From positions 1-35,972 of the forward strand of contig JAKSUQ010000020.1 of the NCBI GenBank assembly GCA_024408855.1: a stretch of 35,972 nucleotides of DNA. Direction: 5' to 3'. Below, one piece after another: positions 16,613 to 25,222 of this stretch (its first letter is position 1; each line of letters starts with the position of its first letter). The position numbers and the translations under genes were made by a program. The stretch comes from a bacterium. Lineage in GTDB: Bacteria > Cyanobacteriota > Vampirovibrionia > Gastranaerophilales > Gastranaerophilaceae. The notes under the pieces are model-generated. The model ran no database searches. It was not told the DNA's origin and saw only the letters and a program-made list of their open reading frames with translations.

Positions 16613-16620
16613 GTGGTGTA

Positions 16621-16697
16621 AAGAATTTTGTACAAAAATTCTTTTGGTTAGAAATTTGTTATTAGAGATGAGCGATAATACGGTTCACTTTGTGAAC
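16621..16697 (+). promoter_or_regulatory. Structured 5' leader of the RTX-like gene
   Basis: Two hairpins are seen. At the predicted 5' end, AAGAATTTT (16621-16629) pairs with AAAATTCTT (16635-16643). Further on, GTTCAC-TTT-GTGAAC (16683-16697) is flanked by GATAATA and TATTATTC that can extend the stem. The second stem ends about 30 bases before the ribosome site and could control translation. No known riboswitch consensus is recognised. Confidence 0.4.
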
Positions 16698-16738
16698 GGG
16701 TGTTTATTATTCGTTAAAAAAAAGAAAGGGAATTGCAC

Positions 16739-19700
16739 ATGGTTTTATTGGACAAAAAAGTAAACCTAAAGACTATGATTGATTATCAGGAAATCAATTC
16801 TGATGTGTATGTTGATGCCAAAGGTAATGCAACATACAAAAATTTTGAAGGTGAATTCGTAACGGTAAAGGGTTGTGAGGGTATAGTAGGTGCATTGTAT
16901 AGGAATATTATTAACGATTCTATTCCTTCTACGGAGCCAAATTATCCTTATGAGGTACAATCAAATGATTTGATTATTACTTTAAGAAACGGGAATAAAG
17001 TTCATATTGAAGATTTTGTAAAGCAAAAAGGTGAAAGTAAATTCAGATATATTGGTTGGGGTCCTTTTCAACAAAATGTGGGTAAAGATATTTATGCGGA
17101 AGGGTTTGTTTATAATGAAAATAAAATCAACGCATACAATCTTTCTACCAATCATGCAAAAAAAGATATCATAAATACAAAAATTGTTGGTACAAATGTA
17201 AACGATTTAATTGATTTGTCGGAATTTAAATTGTCGGCAGACGGCTCCTTAGTAAATTCCAAAGGAAAAGCTGTTACAAAAACTACGATTAATGCCGGTG
17301 CTGGTAATGATGATATTGTAGGTTCTGCAGTTAATGATACAATTACCGGAGGTGTAGGTAATAATGAATTGTTTATCAATAAAAACAATGAAGCATACGG
17401 TAATGATATTTATAAACTAACAAAAGGAGAAGAATTAACTATTAAAAATATTTCATCATATAATGCAGAGGGTGAAGAACAAGGTATTAATGGAAAACAT
17501 TCTTTTCAACGTTTTTACACAAGCGGGAAAAATGCTGTTGTTGAAACAATCAAAGAGGCTATTGGAGCTGAAATGTCAGTAGATAGCGCAACTGGAGGTT
17601 ATTATAATACGACAACAGATACATTCGATTCTGTGGACAGGGGTACCACTTATTGTATAGTTGAAATTTCCAATACAGAAAAGAAAGTTTCGGAAACGGG
17701 TAAATCTATTAACGGTATGACGGGTGAAATTTCTGATATAACAGGAACGATTCCTCCATACTACCAGTTAACATTGAATATGGCTAATGAAGTTGGTATC
17801 GGTACAGAAAGATATCGTATGACACCAAGTGGTAATATTAATTTTTTGGCTGCATCAACTGATTATTATAGTTTTACTGCTGCGAGTGATATTACTATGC
17901 GACAAATTTTGGATGCCGGTAATGTTTATACGTTGGATGCTTTAACAGGCAATTACAGTCTTTATGGTGATATTACTAATTTTGCTTATTATGACGACGG
18001 CTATGTAGAAATTACCGGAACAGCTCTTGATGTGACAATGGCAAATAACGGTAAAACGCTGTATGTTAAATATGCGGGAAGTGATGTTTGGTATCAAGCA
18101 GGCACTGCAGGCCAAAACTATTTCTATAAATTAAATAATGGAGCTGATACGCCATATACCGGTACGGTAGGTTCATTAAGTTTACTGTATAAAAAGGACG
18201 GAAATAATTTTAATGCTGTTTCTGAAAATGAGCGTAATGCATTAATCGGATATGTATTTACTAACAGCCCTGAAAATTCAACGATTGATGAAACAGCTAC
18301 CGAAATGAATAAATTGTCTAATATATTTGTTGGTAATGCATTTGGCGGCTATACGTATATAGTTCCAGGTTCTTTGGTGCCAAGATATGATCTTGGGTAT
18401 GTATATTATGAAAACGGTGAAAAGAAGATTGATACAGTTGCTCACGCATATAACGGCAAGGCATCTGATGCGGAATTTTTGTATAGTTCATCAAGTCAAT
18501 CAGCAGGTTCAATACCGGAACACAATAACTTATATTATGCAAAATATTCTCGTAGCGAAGAAATTACGGGTACAGTTGATATTGCTAATTTTGCTAAAAA
18601 TCCTACCGATAACGTTATGTATGAATACTTTGATTATTCTAATAATACTCAAGGTAGTGTAAACCTTAAAGATGTATATTTTGAAAATTATGATCAAGAA
18701 CAAAAACTTTACAAATCAGGAAAATATACCGGTAATGCATTAAACGAAGTAATTGACGGTAATATAGCAAGTTACAATATGAAGGCAATGAAAGTTAATG
18801 CAGGTGAGGGTAATAATACTATCGTAACAAATCAGGGTTATCAAGGCAATGATACTTGGGTTGATCCGCTTCTTAATGATAATATCCAAGCAGGTTCCGG
18901 AAAGGATATTGTATACGCTTCCGCAGGTAATGATACTTACCAATTAGGTGCAGGTCAAAATGAAATCAATTATAACTATGCACGTTTTACTGCTTATGGT
19001 GCTGATGGTGAAGGTTACAAATATGATGACGATCATGTGATAGCGGATAATAGATTAACAGGTGTTGTTGGTAATGATACAGTTAAGTTGACAAAAGGTG
19101 AACAACTTACTATTTCAGACTTTTATGATAAAAACTATGTAACAGAAGGTTCATACGAATCAGGAGAAGGGCTTAAAGGAAAACATCTTGTTGAACTTAA
19201 AGGTAAGGATGTAATTTTGCATAGAGCAGAAGATTATGGTGATGGTGCAGGTTCAATTACTATTAAAAACTTTGCCGCAGACAAAACAAATGCGGAAGTA
19301 TCTATTGCTACAACCGGTGAGGCTATTAGTTTAAATGATTTCGAATACTATGTAGATGCAACTAAAGGTTACAATGGTACTAAATTGAATGAAATTATTG
19401 ATGCAAGAGGTGCTTCCAAAGGTGTTAAGATTTCAACCGGTGCAGGTAGTGATACGGTTATTGGTTCAAGATATAATGATAAAATAAATGTCGGATCAGG
19501 TAATAATGAAATCGTTATTAAAACAAATGCTGACGGTTATGTTTCATCAGGTACTGATACCGTTAATTTGACAAAAGGTACTAATTTGAATTTGCAAGAC
19601 CTCGGTACATCTGAATATCGTGTGGTAAAAACAGGAAATGGTGCTGATATTCAAGTTATACGTCATCAGGTTGATAATGCTAATAACGTTTACGGAACAT

Positions 19701-20776
19701 ATATTCTTAAAGGTTTAGGTAAAAATAACGACTTGGCTAACGTAACTGTTCAAGGTAATGATATTTTTGACCAAGTTGAAGTATATGCTGAAAAAGGCGG
19801 TAAAGTTATCGGAACAAAGGGTGATGACAAAATCTATTTAATGGGTGATAAAGCCGTAAATCTCACGATGACAAAAGGTTATGACGAAGCGTATGGTTCT
19901 TTGGCAGAAGGTGTGGTTACTTCAAAATCAATTAATGTAAAATTGGATGATGAAATTCGCAATTTCTACTTTGAAGATCAAACAAATACAACGAACTATT
20001 TTACTATTCAAAATAGAAATTATATTAATTTGGCTGCTGATGAATTAGCAATTAGAACTGATGATTTGTCGAAGATTACGGTAACTGATACAAATAAACA
20101 AAAATATGATGTTACTGCTTACAGAGGTAATGTAGAAAATATTGAATTGAATAAAAAAATAAATCATATTGCCTTTTTAGAGGGTGGTAATGCTCAAGAA
20201 ATTACTGACTCTAAGAAAAATGATATTATTTACGGCGTTAATGACAAGGATAATGTCTTTAATTATGAAAAAGGCGGTGCCGATATCTATTATGGCGGTG
20301 ACGGTAATGATACATACAATATTACTAAATTTGATAAAAATGTTTCATTGATAATCAGTGACAGAAATGGAAATAATGTGCTTAATTTTGAATCAGGTGC
20401 AAATGAAAATATGACATTATTCTTTGATGTTGCTAATGATGGTGATCATGGAAATAATTTCTATTTTGTACATAATGACATTGCACAAAATGCAAAGAAA
20501 GTTAATTTGTCTTCCAATTTGCAATTATTGAAAGGTATGGTTGAGTTTGACAGGTTTGATTTGGAGGATAATTCCATTCAATTTGGCGGGGAAAAAGTTG
20601 ATAATCTGGCGGAGAAAATTAACTACATTACAGAGAATGTACAAAGTTGGCTGTTGAATAACGGTAATTACGATTCAGCAATGGATGTAATTATTGCGGG
20701 TAATAAGGATGATATTGCAAGTTTGATGCAGGCATACACTTGTGATTTGGTAAATCAACCGGTGCCGACTCTGTAA
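16739..20776 (+). CDS. Giant RTX-like (degenerate Ca-binding nonapeptide) surface or secreted protein
   Basis: The protein has about 1345 residues, acidic, Gly/Asn/Asp-rich and with no Sec signal. A TTG at 16733 also opens the frame, but ATG 16739 is placed correctly after GAAAGGG. RTX-type GGxGxD repeats occur in short, imperfect blocks: near residue 185 (GAGNDDIVGS, GGVGNNEL), 687 (AGEGNNTI), 717-742 (AGSGKDIV, GAGQNEI), 900-928 (GAGSDTVIGS, GSGNNEI) and 1184-1195 (YYGGDGNDTY). After the blocks a recurring module DTxxLTKGxxLTIxD is followed by a GKHxxxLKGKDV-like stretch. Family knowledge suggests type I secretion and a calcium-folded adhesin or matrix role, but no T1SS genes are here and the C-terminus shows no obvious signal. 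Function is inferred. A strong terminator follows. Confidence 0.8.
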   Translation: MVLLDKKVNLKTMIDYQEINSDVYVDAKGNATYKNFEGEFVTVKGCEGIVGALYRNIINDSIPSTEPNYPYEVQSNDLIITLRNGNKVHIEDFVKQKGESKFRYIGWGPFQQNVGKDIYAEGFVYNENKINAYNLSTNHAKKDIINTKIVGTNVNDLIDLSEFKLSADGSLVNSKGKAVTKTTINAGAGNDDIVGSAVNDTITGGVGNNELFINKNNEAYGNDIYKLTKGEELTIKNISSYNAEGEEQGINGKHSFQRFYTSGKNAVVETIKEAIGAEMSVDSATGGYYNTTTDTFDSVDRGTTYCIVEISNTEKKVSETGKSINGMTGEISDITGTIPPYYQLTLNMANEVGIGTERYRMTPSGNINFLAASTDYYSFTAASDITMRQILDAGNVYTLDALTGNYSLYGDITNFAYYDDGYVEITGTALDVTMANNGKTLYVKYAGSDVWYQAGTAGQNYFYKLNNGADTPYTGTVGSLSLLYKKDGNNFNAVSENERNALIGYVFTNSPENSTIDETATEMNKLSNIFVGNAFGGYTYIVPGSLVPRYDLGYVYYENGEKKIDTVAHAYNGKASDAEFLYSSSSQSAGSIPEHNNLYYAKYSRSEEITGTVDIANFAKNPTDNVMYEYFDYSNNTQGSVNLKDVYFENYDQEQKLYKSGKYTGNALNEVIDGNIASYNMKAMKVNAGEGNNTIVTNQGYQGNDTWVDPLLNDNIQAGSGKDIVYASAGNDTYQLGAGQNEINYNYARFTAYGADGEGYKYDDDHVIADNRLTGVVGNDTVKLTKGEQLTISDFYDKNYVTEGSYESGEGLKGKHLVELKGKDVILHRAEDYGDGAGSITIKNFAADKTNAEVSIATTGEAISLNDFEYYVDATKGYNGTKLNEIIDARGASKGVKISTGAGSDTVIGSRYNDKINVGSGNNEIVIKTNADGYVSSGTDTVNLTKGTNLNLQDLGTSEYRVVKTGNGADIQVIRHQVDNANNVYGTYILKGLGKNNDLANVTVQGNDIFDQVEVYAEKGGKVIGTKGDDKIYLMGDKAVNLTMTKGYDEAYGSLAEGVVTSKSINVKLDDEIRNFYFEDQTNTTNYFTIQNRNYINLAADELAIRTDDLSKITVTDTNKQKYDVTAYRGNVENIELNKKINHIAFLEGGNAQEITDSKKNDIIYGVNDKDNVFNYEKGGADIYYGGDGNDTYNITKFDKNVSLIISDRNGNNVLNFESGANENMTLFFDVANDGDHGNNFYFVHNDIAQNAKKVNLSSNLQLLKGMVEFDRFDLEDNSIQFGGEKVDNLAEKINYITENVQSWLLNNGNYDSAMDVIIAGNKDDIASLMQAYTCDLVNQPVPTL

Positions 20777-20808
20777 TAAATATAAAATCAGGTACGGTTT
20801 AATCGTTA

Positions 20809-20843
20809 AAAGAGGTTCGGATTTTATACCGAACCTCTTTTTT
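20809..20843 (+). terminator. Rho-independent terminator of the RTX-like gene
   Basis: AAGAGGTTCGG (20810-20820) pairs with CCGAACCTCTT (20829-20839) around an eight-base loop and is followed by TTTTTTG. It begins 33 bases after the stop codon. Confidence 0.95.
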
Positions 20844-20871
20844 GTGTGAGGAAATTTTGACAAAATTGAGT

Positions 20872-20897
20872 TTGCGGAAAAATTGAAATTTTTCTCG
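20872..20897 (+). repeat. Inverted repeat between the two terminators
   Basis: TGCG and AAAAATT pair with AATTTTT and CGCA around a GA centre with two unpaired positions. With the hairpin at 20920-20955 it makes up most of a 75-base segment that has no coding potential. Confidence 0.5.
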
Positions 20898-20919
20898 CAG
20901 ATTCCGGGGAACTGTTTCA

Positions 20920-20958
20920 AAGCAAGTTGTGTGCTATCCCGCACACGACTTGCTTTTT
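20920..20958 (+). terminator. Second strong terminator, orphan
   Basis: AAGCAAGTTGTGTGC (20920-20934) pairs with GCACACGACTTGCTT (20941-20955), fifteen pairs with one G-T wobble, six-base loop, then TTT. It lies 77 bases beyond the first terminator and has no gene of its own, so it either backs up the first or ends a small RNA. In the rest of 20959-21221 only the sites listed next are seen. Confidence 0.85.
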
Positions 20959-21003
20959 ACACACCTAAGGTCGGATTTGTAAAAGCAAAAAAATGACAAC
21001 TTT

Positions 21004-21017
21004 TTGAACTTTTTCAA
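21004..21017. promoter_or_regulatory. FNR/CRP-like half-site palindrome upstream of pflB
   Basis: TTGAA-CTTT-TTCAA resembles the FNR box TTGAT-N4-ATCAA, and pfl operons are FNR targets in enterobacteria. It lies about 150 bases before the likely -10, which is far for direct activation. No regulator gene is in the window to support it. Confidence 0.2.
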
Positions 21018-21083
21018 ATCTTCAATTAGTGAATTTATATTAAGAAGTATGAAATTCTGTTGAGAAAAAGGCATGGTGCTTAA

Positions 21084-21111
21084 TTCCTCAATCAGGAGTG
21101 TATTTGAGGAA
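21084..21111. promoter_or_regulatory. 8-bp inverted repeat (possible operator) upstream of pflB
   Basis: TTCCTCAA (21084-21091) and TTGAGGAA (21104-21111) form a perfect inverted repeat with a 12-base spacer, centred about 65 bases before the -10 box. The spacing of 20 bases between half-site starts (two helical turns) suits a dimeric regulator. Confidence 0.4.
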
Positions 21112-21162
21112 GATTTAACAAAAGTTTACTTCATATGGGTATGCATAATTGTAATTTAGAGC

Positions 21163-21168
21163 TATAAT
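21163..21168 (+). promoter_or_regulatory. -10 box of the pflB promoter
   Basis: A consensus TATAAT lies 54 bases before ATG 21222. No good -35 is seen at the right distance, which suggests an activator. The leader of about 47 bases ends in GGTGAGGAG. Confidence 0.5.
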
Positions 21169-21221
21169 AGTTCTTACACAGATTTAATGTATTTTAATAG
21201 TAGTATGGTGAGGAGATAACA

Positions 21222-23393
21222 ATGCCGGAATCAATGGAATCCGCAAAATCGATGATGCATCATGGTTTTGTTGGAGGGATATGGCAATCTGAGATAAATG
21301 TTAGGGATTTTATCCAAAATAACTATACTCCGTACATAGGGGACGACAGTTTTCTTGCCATGCCTACTTCATCTACATTAAAATTATGGGATAAATGCTG
21401 TGAATTGTTCAAAAAAGAACGTGAAAACGGTGGAGTTTTGGATATGGATACTGATATAGTATCAACAATTACTTCACATGATGCCGGATATATAGATAAA
21501 AACTTGGAAAAAATCGTAGGATTACAAACGGATGCACCGCTAAAGCGTTCTTTGCAACCATTTGGCGGGATAAGAATGGCAGAAGGTGCTTGTCAGTCAT
21601 ACGGTTATGAAGTTTCCGGCAGGGTAAAAGACATCTTCACTAATTACAGAAAAACTCACAATCAAGGTGTTTTTGATGCATACACCCCAGAAATGAGAAA
21701 AGCTCGTCATGCCGCAATACTTACCGGGTTGCCTGATGCGTACGGCAGGGGACGTATAATCGGTGATTACAGAAGAATCGCTCTGTATGGTATTGACAGA
21801 TTAATTGAAGATAAAAAACAGCAACATGCTTCTCTTGATGGGGACATGACTCCTGATAAAATTCAATTAAAAGAAGAAATTGCCGAACAAATAAAGGCTT
21901 TAAAGGAAATGGCTGTACTTGGTGATAAGTATGGTTGTGACATCAGAAAACCCGCATCTAATGCAAAAGAGGCAATTCAATGGTTATATTTCGGTTATCT
22001 TTGTGCCGTTAAAGAACAAAATGGTGCAGCAATGAGTATCGGGAGAACTTCTACTTTCTTGGATATTTATATAGAAAGAGATTTAAAAAATGGTATACTT
22101 ACTGAAACTGAGGCTCAAGAATTAATTGATCATTTTATAATGAAATTAAGATTGATAAAATTTGCAAGGACACCGGAATATAACTCACTGTTTTCAGGTG
22201 ATCCTGCTTGGGTTACTGAATCAATCGGCGGAATTGGAGTTGACGGTAGACCTTTGGTAACGAAAAATTCTTTCCGTTATCTTCATACATTGGAAAACAT
22301 AGGCACTTCGCCAGAACCTAATTTAACAGTTTTATGGTCAAAAAATTTGCCGTATAAATTTAAAAAATATGCGGCTCATATATCGGTTACAACTTCATCA
22401 ATTCAATATGAAAATGATGATCTGATGAGAAAAATTCACGGTGATGATTACGCCATAGCGTGTTGTGTTTCTTCAATGGTTGTCGGAAAAGAAATGCAGT
22501 TTTTTGGTGCAAGAGCTAACCTTGCAAAATGCCTTTTATATGCAATTAACGGTGGAATTGATGAAAATTTGAAAGAACAAGTAGGTCCGAAATATGAACC
22601 TATTAAGTCTGAATATCTTGATTATGATGCAGTTATGTCAAAATATGATGCAATGCTTGAGTGGCTTGCCGGATTGTATGTTAATACTTTAAACGTAATT
22701 CATTACATGCACGATAAGTATTGTTATGAGCGTTCGCAAATGGCACTTCATGACAGAGATGTAAAAAGGTATTTTGCTACCGGAATTGCAGGGTTGTCGG
22801 TTGTAGCGGATTCTCTTTCGGCCATTAAGTATGCAAAAGTTAAACCTGTAAGAGATGAAAACGGCATTGCAGTAGATTATTTGATAGAGGGTGATTTTCC
22901 TAAATATGGCAACAATGATGATAGGGTTGATTCAATTGCTGTTGAATTGGTAAGTAAATTCATGAATATGATTAGGAAACACTATACTTATAGAAATTCA
23001 ATACCTACAATGTCAATTCTTACAATAACTTCAAATGTTGTATATGGCAAAAAAACCGGAAATACTCCTGATGGAAGAAAAGCCGGTGTGCCCTTAGCTC
23101 CGGGTGCTAATCCTATGCATGGTCGAGATTCTCACGGAGCTGTTGCTTCTTTGGCATCTGTTGCTAAAATACCGTTTGCGGATGCACAAGATGGAATTTC
23201 AAACACATTTTCAATCATTCCTAATGCACTCGGAAAAGATGAAGTATTTATGGGTGATATGGATTTGAAAATTGAATTAGATTGCGGATGCTGCGAAAAT
23301 ACAATCAGTTCAAGAAGTAGTTGTTACATGACACCTGCTATTAAGCGTCATATAACAAAACCGGTAAATGAACCTGATTGGGCGAAAAAATAG
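21222..23393 (+). CDS. pflB: Pyruvate formate-lyase catalytic subunit lacking the glycyl radical domain
   Basis: PFL cleaves pyruvate with CoA to acetyl-CoA and formate in anaerobic fermentation. The 723 residues align by eye with PflB throughout: [12 protein letters not shown] (71-82), [19 protein letters not shown] (167-185), the active-site pair C414-C415 in [18 protein letters not shown] (613-622), and [17 protein letters not shown] (657-673). After about residue 673 homology stops. The expected C-terminal radical domain is missing and is replaced by about 50 residues rich in Cys (C688, C690, C691, C701) ending PDWAKK. The radical domain is encoded separately by the next gene, 18 bases on. 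GAGGAG lies six bases before ATG. No activating enzyme (pflA) is in the window. Confidence 0.95.
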   Translation: MPESMESAKSMMHHGFVGGIWQSEINVRDFIQNNYTPYIGDDSFLAMPTSSTLKLWDKCCELFKKERENGGVLDMDTDIVSTITSHDAGYIDKNLEKIVGLQTDAPLKRSLQPFGGIRMAEGACQSYGYEVSGRVKDIFTNYRKTHNQGVFDAYTPEMRKARHAAILTGLPDAYGRGRIIGDYRRIALYGIDRLIEDKKQQHASLDGDMTPDKIQLKEEIAEQIKALKEMAVLGDKYGCDIRKPASNAKEAIQWLYFGYLCAVKEQNGAAMSIGRTSTFLDIYIERDLKNGILTETEAQELIDHFIMKLRLIKFARTPEYNSLFSGDPAWVTESIGGIGVDGRPLVTKNSFRYLHTLENIGTSPEPNLTVLWSKNLPYKFKKYAAHISVTTSSIQYENDDLMRKIHGDDYAIACCVSSMVVGKEMQFFGARANLAKCLLYAINGGIDENLKEQVGPKYEPIKSEYLDYDAVMSKYDAMLEWLAGLYVNTLNVIHYMHDKYCYERSQMALHDRDVKRYFATGIAGLSVVADSLSAIKYAKVKPVRDENGIAVDYLIEGDFPKYGNNDDRVDSIAVELVSKFMNMIRKHYTYRNSIPTMSILTITSNVVYGKKTGNTPDGRKAGVPLAPGANPMHGRDSHGAVASLASVAKIPFADAQDGISNTFSIIPNALGKDEVFMGDMDLKIELDCGCCENTISSRSSCYMTPAIKRHITKPVNEPDWAKK

Positions 23394-23411
23394 CTGAGAA
23401 AGGAATATTAA

Positions 23412-23657
23412 ATGACTTTACAACAAGAGGAAAATTTAATCAGCCTGCTTGATGGGTATGTTGAAAAAGGCGGACATCATTTGAATGTCAATGTTTTTAA
23501 TCGTGAAACATTGATTGATGCCCAACAGCATCCTGAAAAATATCCGCAATTAACAGTAAGAGTTTCTGGATATGCGGTTAATTTTAATAAACTTACAAAA
23601 GAACAACAGGATGATGTCATTTCAAGAACTTTTCATTCTTCAATAGGTTCGTGCTAA
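23412..23657 (+). CDS. grcA: Separate glycyl radical subunit of PFL (GrcA/YfiD-like)
   Basis: The 81-residue protein is the C-terminal domain of a PFL-type enzyme encoded on its own. It starts [16 protein letters not shown], continues with [15 protein letters not shown] and PEKYPQLT, and carries the radical loop RVSGYAV (50-56), with G53 the residue that holds the radical after activation, 28 residues from the end. E. coli YfiD/GrcA is a spare domain that rescues oxygen-cut PFL beside a full-length enzyme; here the neighbouring PflB has no such domain, so this protein should be essential for activity. It ends in an added Cys (SIGSC). AAAGGA precedes ATG. The stop lies three bases from the convergent rqcH stop. 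Confidence 0.95.
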   Translation: MTLQQEENLISLLDGYVEKGGHHLNVNVFNRETLIDAQQHPEKYPQLTVRVSGYAVNFNKLTKEQQDDVISRTFHSSIGSC

Positions 23658-23660
23658 ACC

Positions 23661-25187
23661 TTAAACTATTATTTCTTTTTCGTTTTTGTAAGTTACATAG
23701 CCTAAGGGTGTTTGCGGAGGTTTTTTTAGAAATTTTCTTTTTGTATAAATTACACCGACTTTGGAAGAAAGATTGGCAGATGAATATTTTTGTGCAAGTT
23801 TACAACATTCATAAATAGTTTTTTCATCTGGCTCGTTGTTTTCGACTTTTAATATAACGTGAGAACCGGTGCAATTATGCACATGGAACCAGTAATCTTC
23901 TTGCTTAGCCAATTTTGTAACTAAATAATCATTTTGTTTATTGTTTTTCCCGACATAAACATCAAAATTGTTGATTTTTAACGTAATATAGGATGGGGCT
24001 TCGAGCTTAACTTTTTTTGGGGAATTCTGTTCTAAATTCAATTCAGCATTGATTTCACGCAATACTTCAAGTTCTTCCGCCGAATTTATACTATATGAAA
24101 TTGTATTTAGATATTCTTTTTCAAACTTCAAATCATTTATTAATTTTTCGGATTTTTCTTTTGTTGTTTTCGCTTTTGTATATAATTTGTAGTAATTTTG
24201 GGCGTTTTCTGGCAGTGTTTTAGTGTTATCAAGCGGAATTTTTATATTTTGATTATTAACATAATTTAAAACTTCAATTTCAGCAGAATAATCACAATTT
24301 TTATATAAATTTGCTGTAAGTAAATCTCCATAGAGCTTGTATGTTTCTATATTATCTCTTTCTTTCATTAGTTTTTCGATTTTTTTAATTGAAGAATTTA
24401 CTTTTTTTTCTTTTGCAGAAACAACGGAATTGAGTTTACTTTTGAGTGTTATTATATTTTGTTGCTCTTGATAGTATGAATAATAGTTATCAAGCATCTC
24501 GTTTACAGATTTTTGTATAATAGGATTTTCTGCTAATTCACTAAATAAAGTATACCCAACTTTTGTTAGTGCGGGACGAAAGGTCTGTGCTGTAAGGTAT
24601 TCTGTTTTTTTATCATTTGATAAATTTTTAAATTGTTCTTCTAAAACAGAGGGGAATTTCGATGTTTTAAGCGGATAAATGTATTTTAAACCTCCCTGCA
24701 ATTCTCGATATCTGCTCTTTTCTGCTCCAACATTGTGAGCACAACCAATTATTGTATTATCAGCTTTGTCATACAAGATTATATTTGAATATTTTCCCAT
24801 TAATTCAACCGCCATGCACATTGAGTGCTTACCTGTAAATTCATCATTACAATCAAAGTGCAGTTCAAAAATTCTTTCATTTTCAACAGAATTTATAAAT
24901 TTAATTCTTGTATTTTCCATATATTTTCGCAAAAGCATACAGAACATAGGTGGTTGTTTAGGAATTTCAATTCCACGCTTATGAAAAGTTTCTTCTTTAA
25001 TAAATGCTATATGATAATAATTTGGATTTATGTTTATGTATAATTTTCGGCTTACTGAATTATTTCGTAGGTGCAGAATTAAATCCCGTCTTGTAGGTTG
25101 CTGGATTTTTTGAATATAAGCATTCGAGAAGAAATCACTGTTTTCAATGCAAAATGCTCTTAAAGTTAAAAAATCAATGTTAATCAT
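23661..25187 (-). CDS. rqcH: NFACT-family ribosome-rescue factor RqcH (FbpA/Rqc2-like)
   Basis: RqcH binds stalled 50S subunits and recruits tRNA-Ala to add C-terminal alanine tails that mark nascent chains for proteolysis, including by ClpXP, which is encoded in this window. The 508 residues comprise NFACT-N (about 1-200, with ELMGKYSNIILYD at 128-140), a central coiled coil (about 240-370, Lys/Glu-rich) and NFACT-R (about 410-508, with DYWFHVHNCTGSHVIL). At the tRNA-contacting Asp-Arg of characterised RqcH proteins this one reads E104-R105 (NERIFEL). The frame opens at a TTG six codons earlier; ATG 25187, MINIDFLTLRAF, matches the family start. It lies 35 bases after the kinase-like gene and is probably co-transcribed. 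Confidence 0.88.
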   Translation of the reverse strand: MINIDFLTLRAFCIENSDFFSNAYIQKIQQPTRRDLILHLRNNSVSRKLYININPNYYHIAFIKEETFHKRGIEIPKQPPMFCMLLRKYMENTRIKFINSVENERIFELHFDCNDEFTGKHSMCMAVELMGKYSNIILYDKADNTIIGCAHNVGAEKSRYRELQGGLKYIYPLKTSKFPSVLEEQFKNLSNDKKTEYLTAQTFRPALTKVGYTLFSELAENPIIQKSVNEMLDNYYSYYQEQQNIITLKSKLNSVVSAKEKKVNSSIKKIEKLMKERDNIETYKLYGDLLTANLYKNCDYSAEIEVLNYVNNQNIKIPLDNTKTLPENAQNYYKLYTKAKTTKEKSEKLINDLKFEKEYLNTISYSINSAEELEVLREINAELNLEQNSPKKVKLEAPSYITLKINNFDVYVGKNNKQNDYLVTKLAKQEDYWFHVHNCTGSHVILKVENNEPDEKTIYECCKLAQKYSSANLSSKVGVIYTKRKFLKKPPQTPLGYVTYKNEKEIIV

Positions 25188-25222
25188 TTCTTTATGATAA
25201 TTCAAAATTAAAAAACCGACAA

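Noticed and set aside
21004..21017. A firm FNR site controlling pflB.
   Set aside because: Match is imperfect, distance to the promoter is large, and AT-rich DNA gives such palindromes by chance. Kept only as a low-confidence feature.
23394..23411. Frameshift or recoded stop joining pflB and the radical-domain gene.
   Set aside because: The catalytic gene ends in a long unrelated tail, not in PFL sequence in another frame, and the small gene has its own ribosome site and start. A simple frameshift would not add about 50 new residues.
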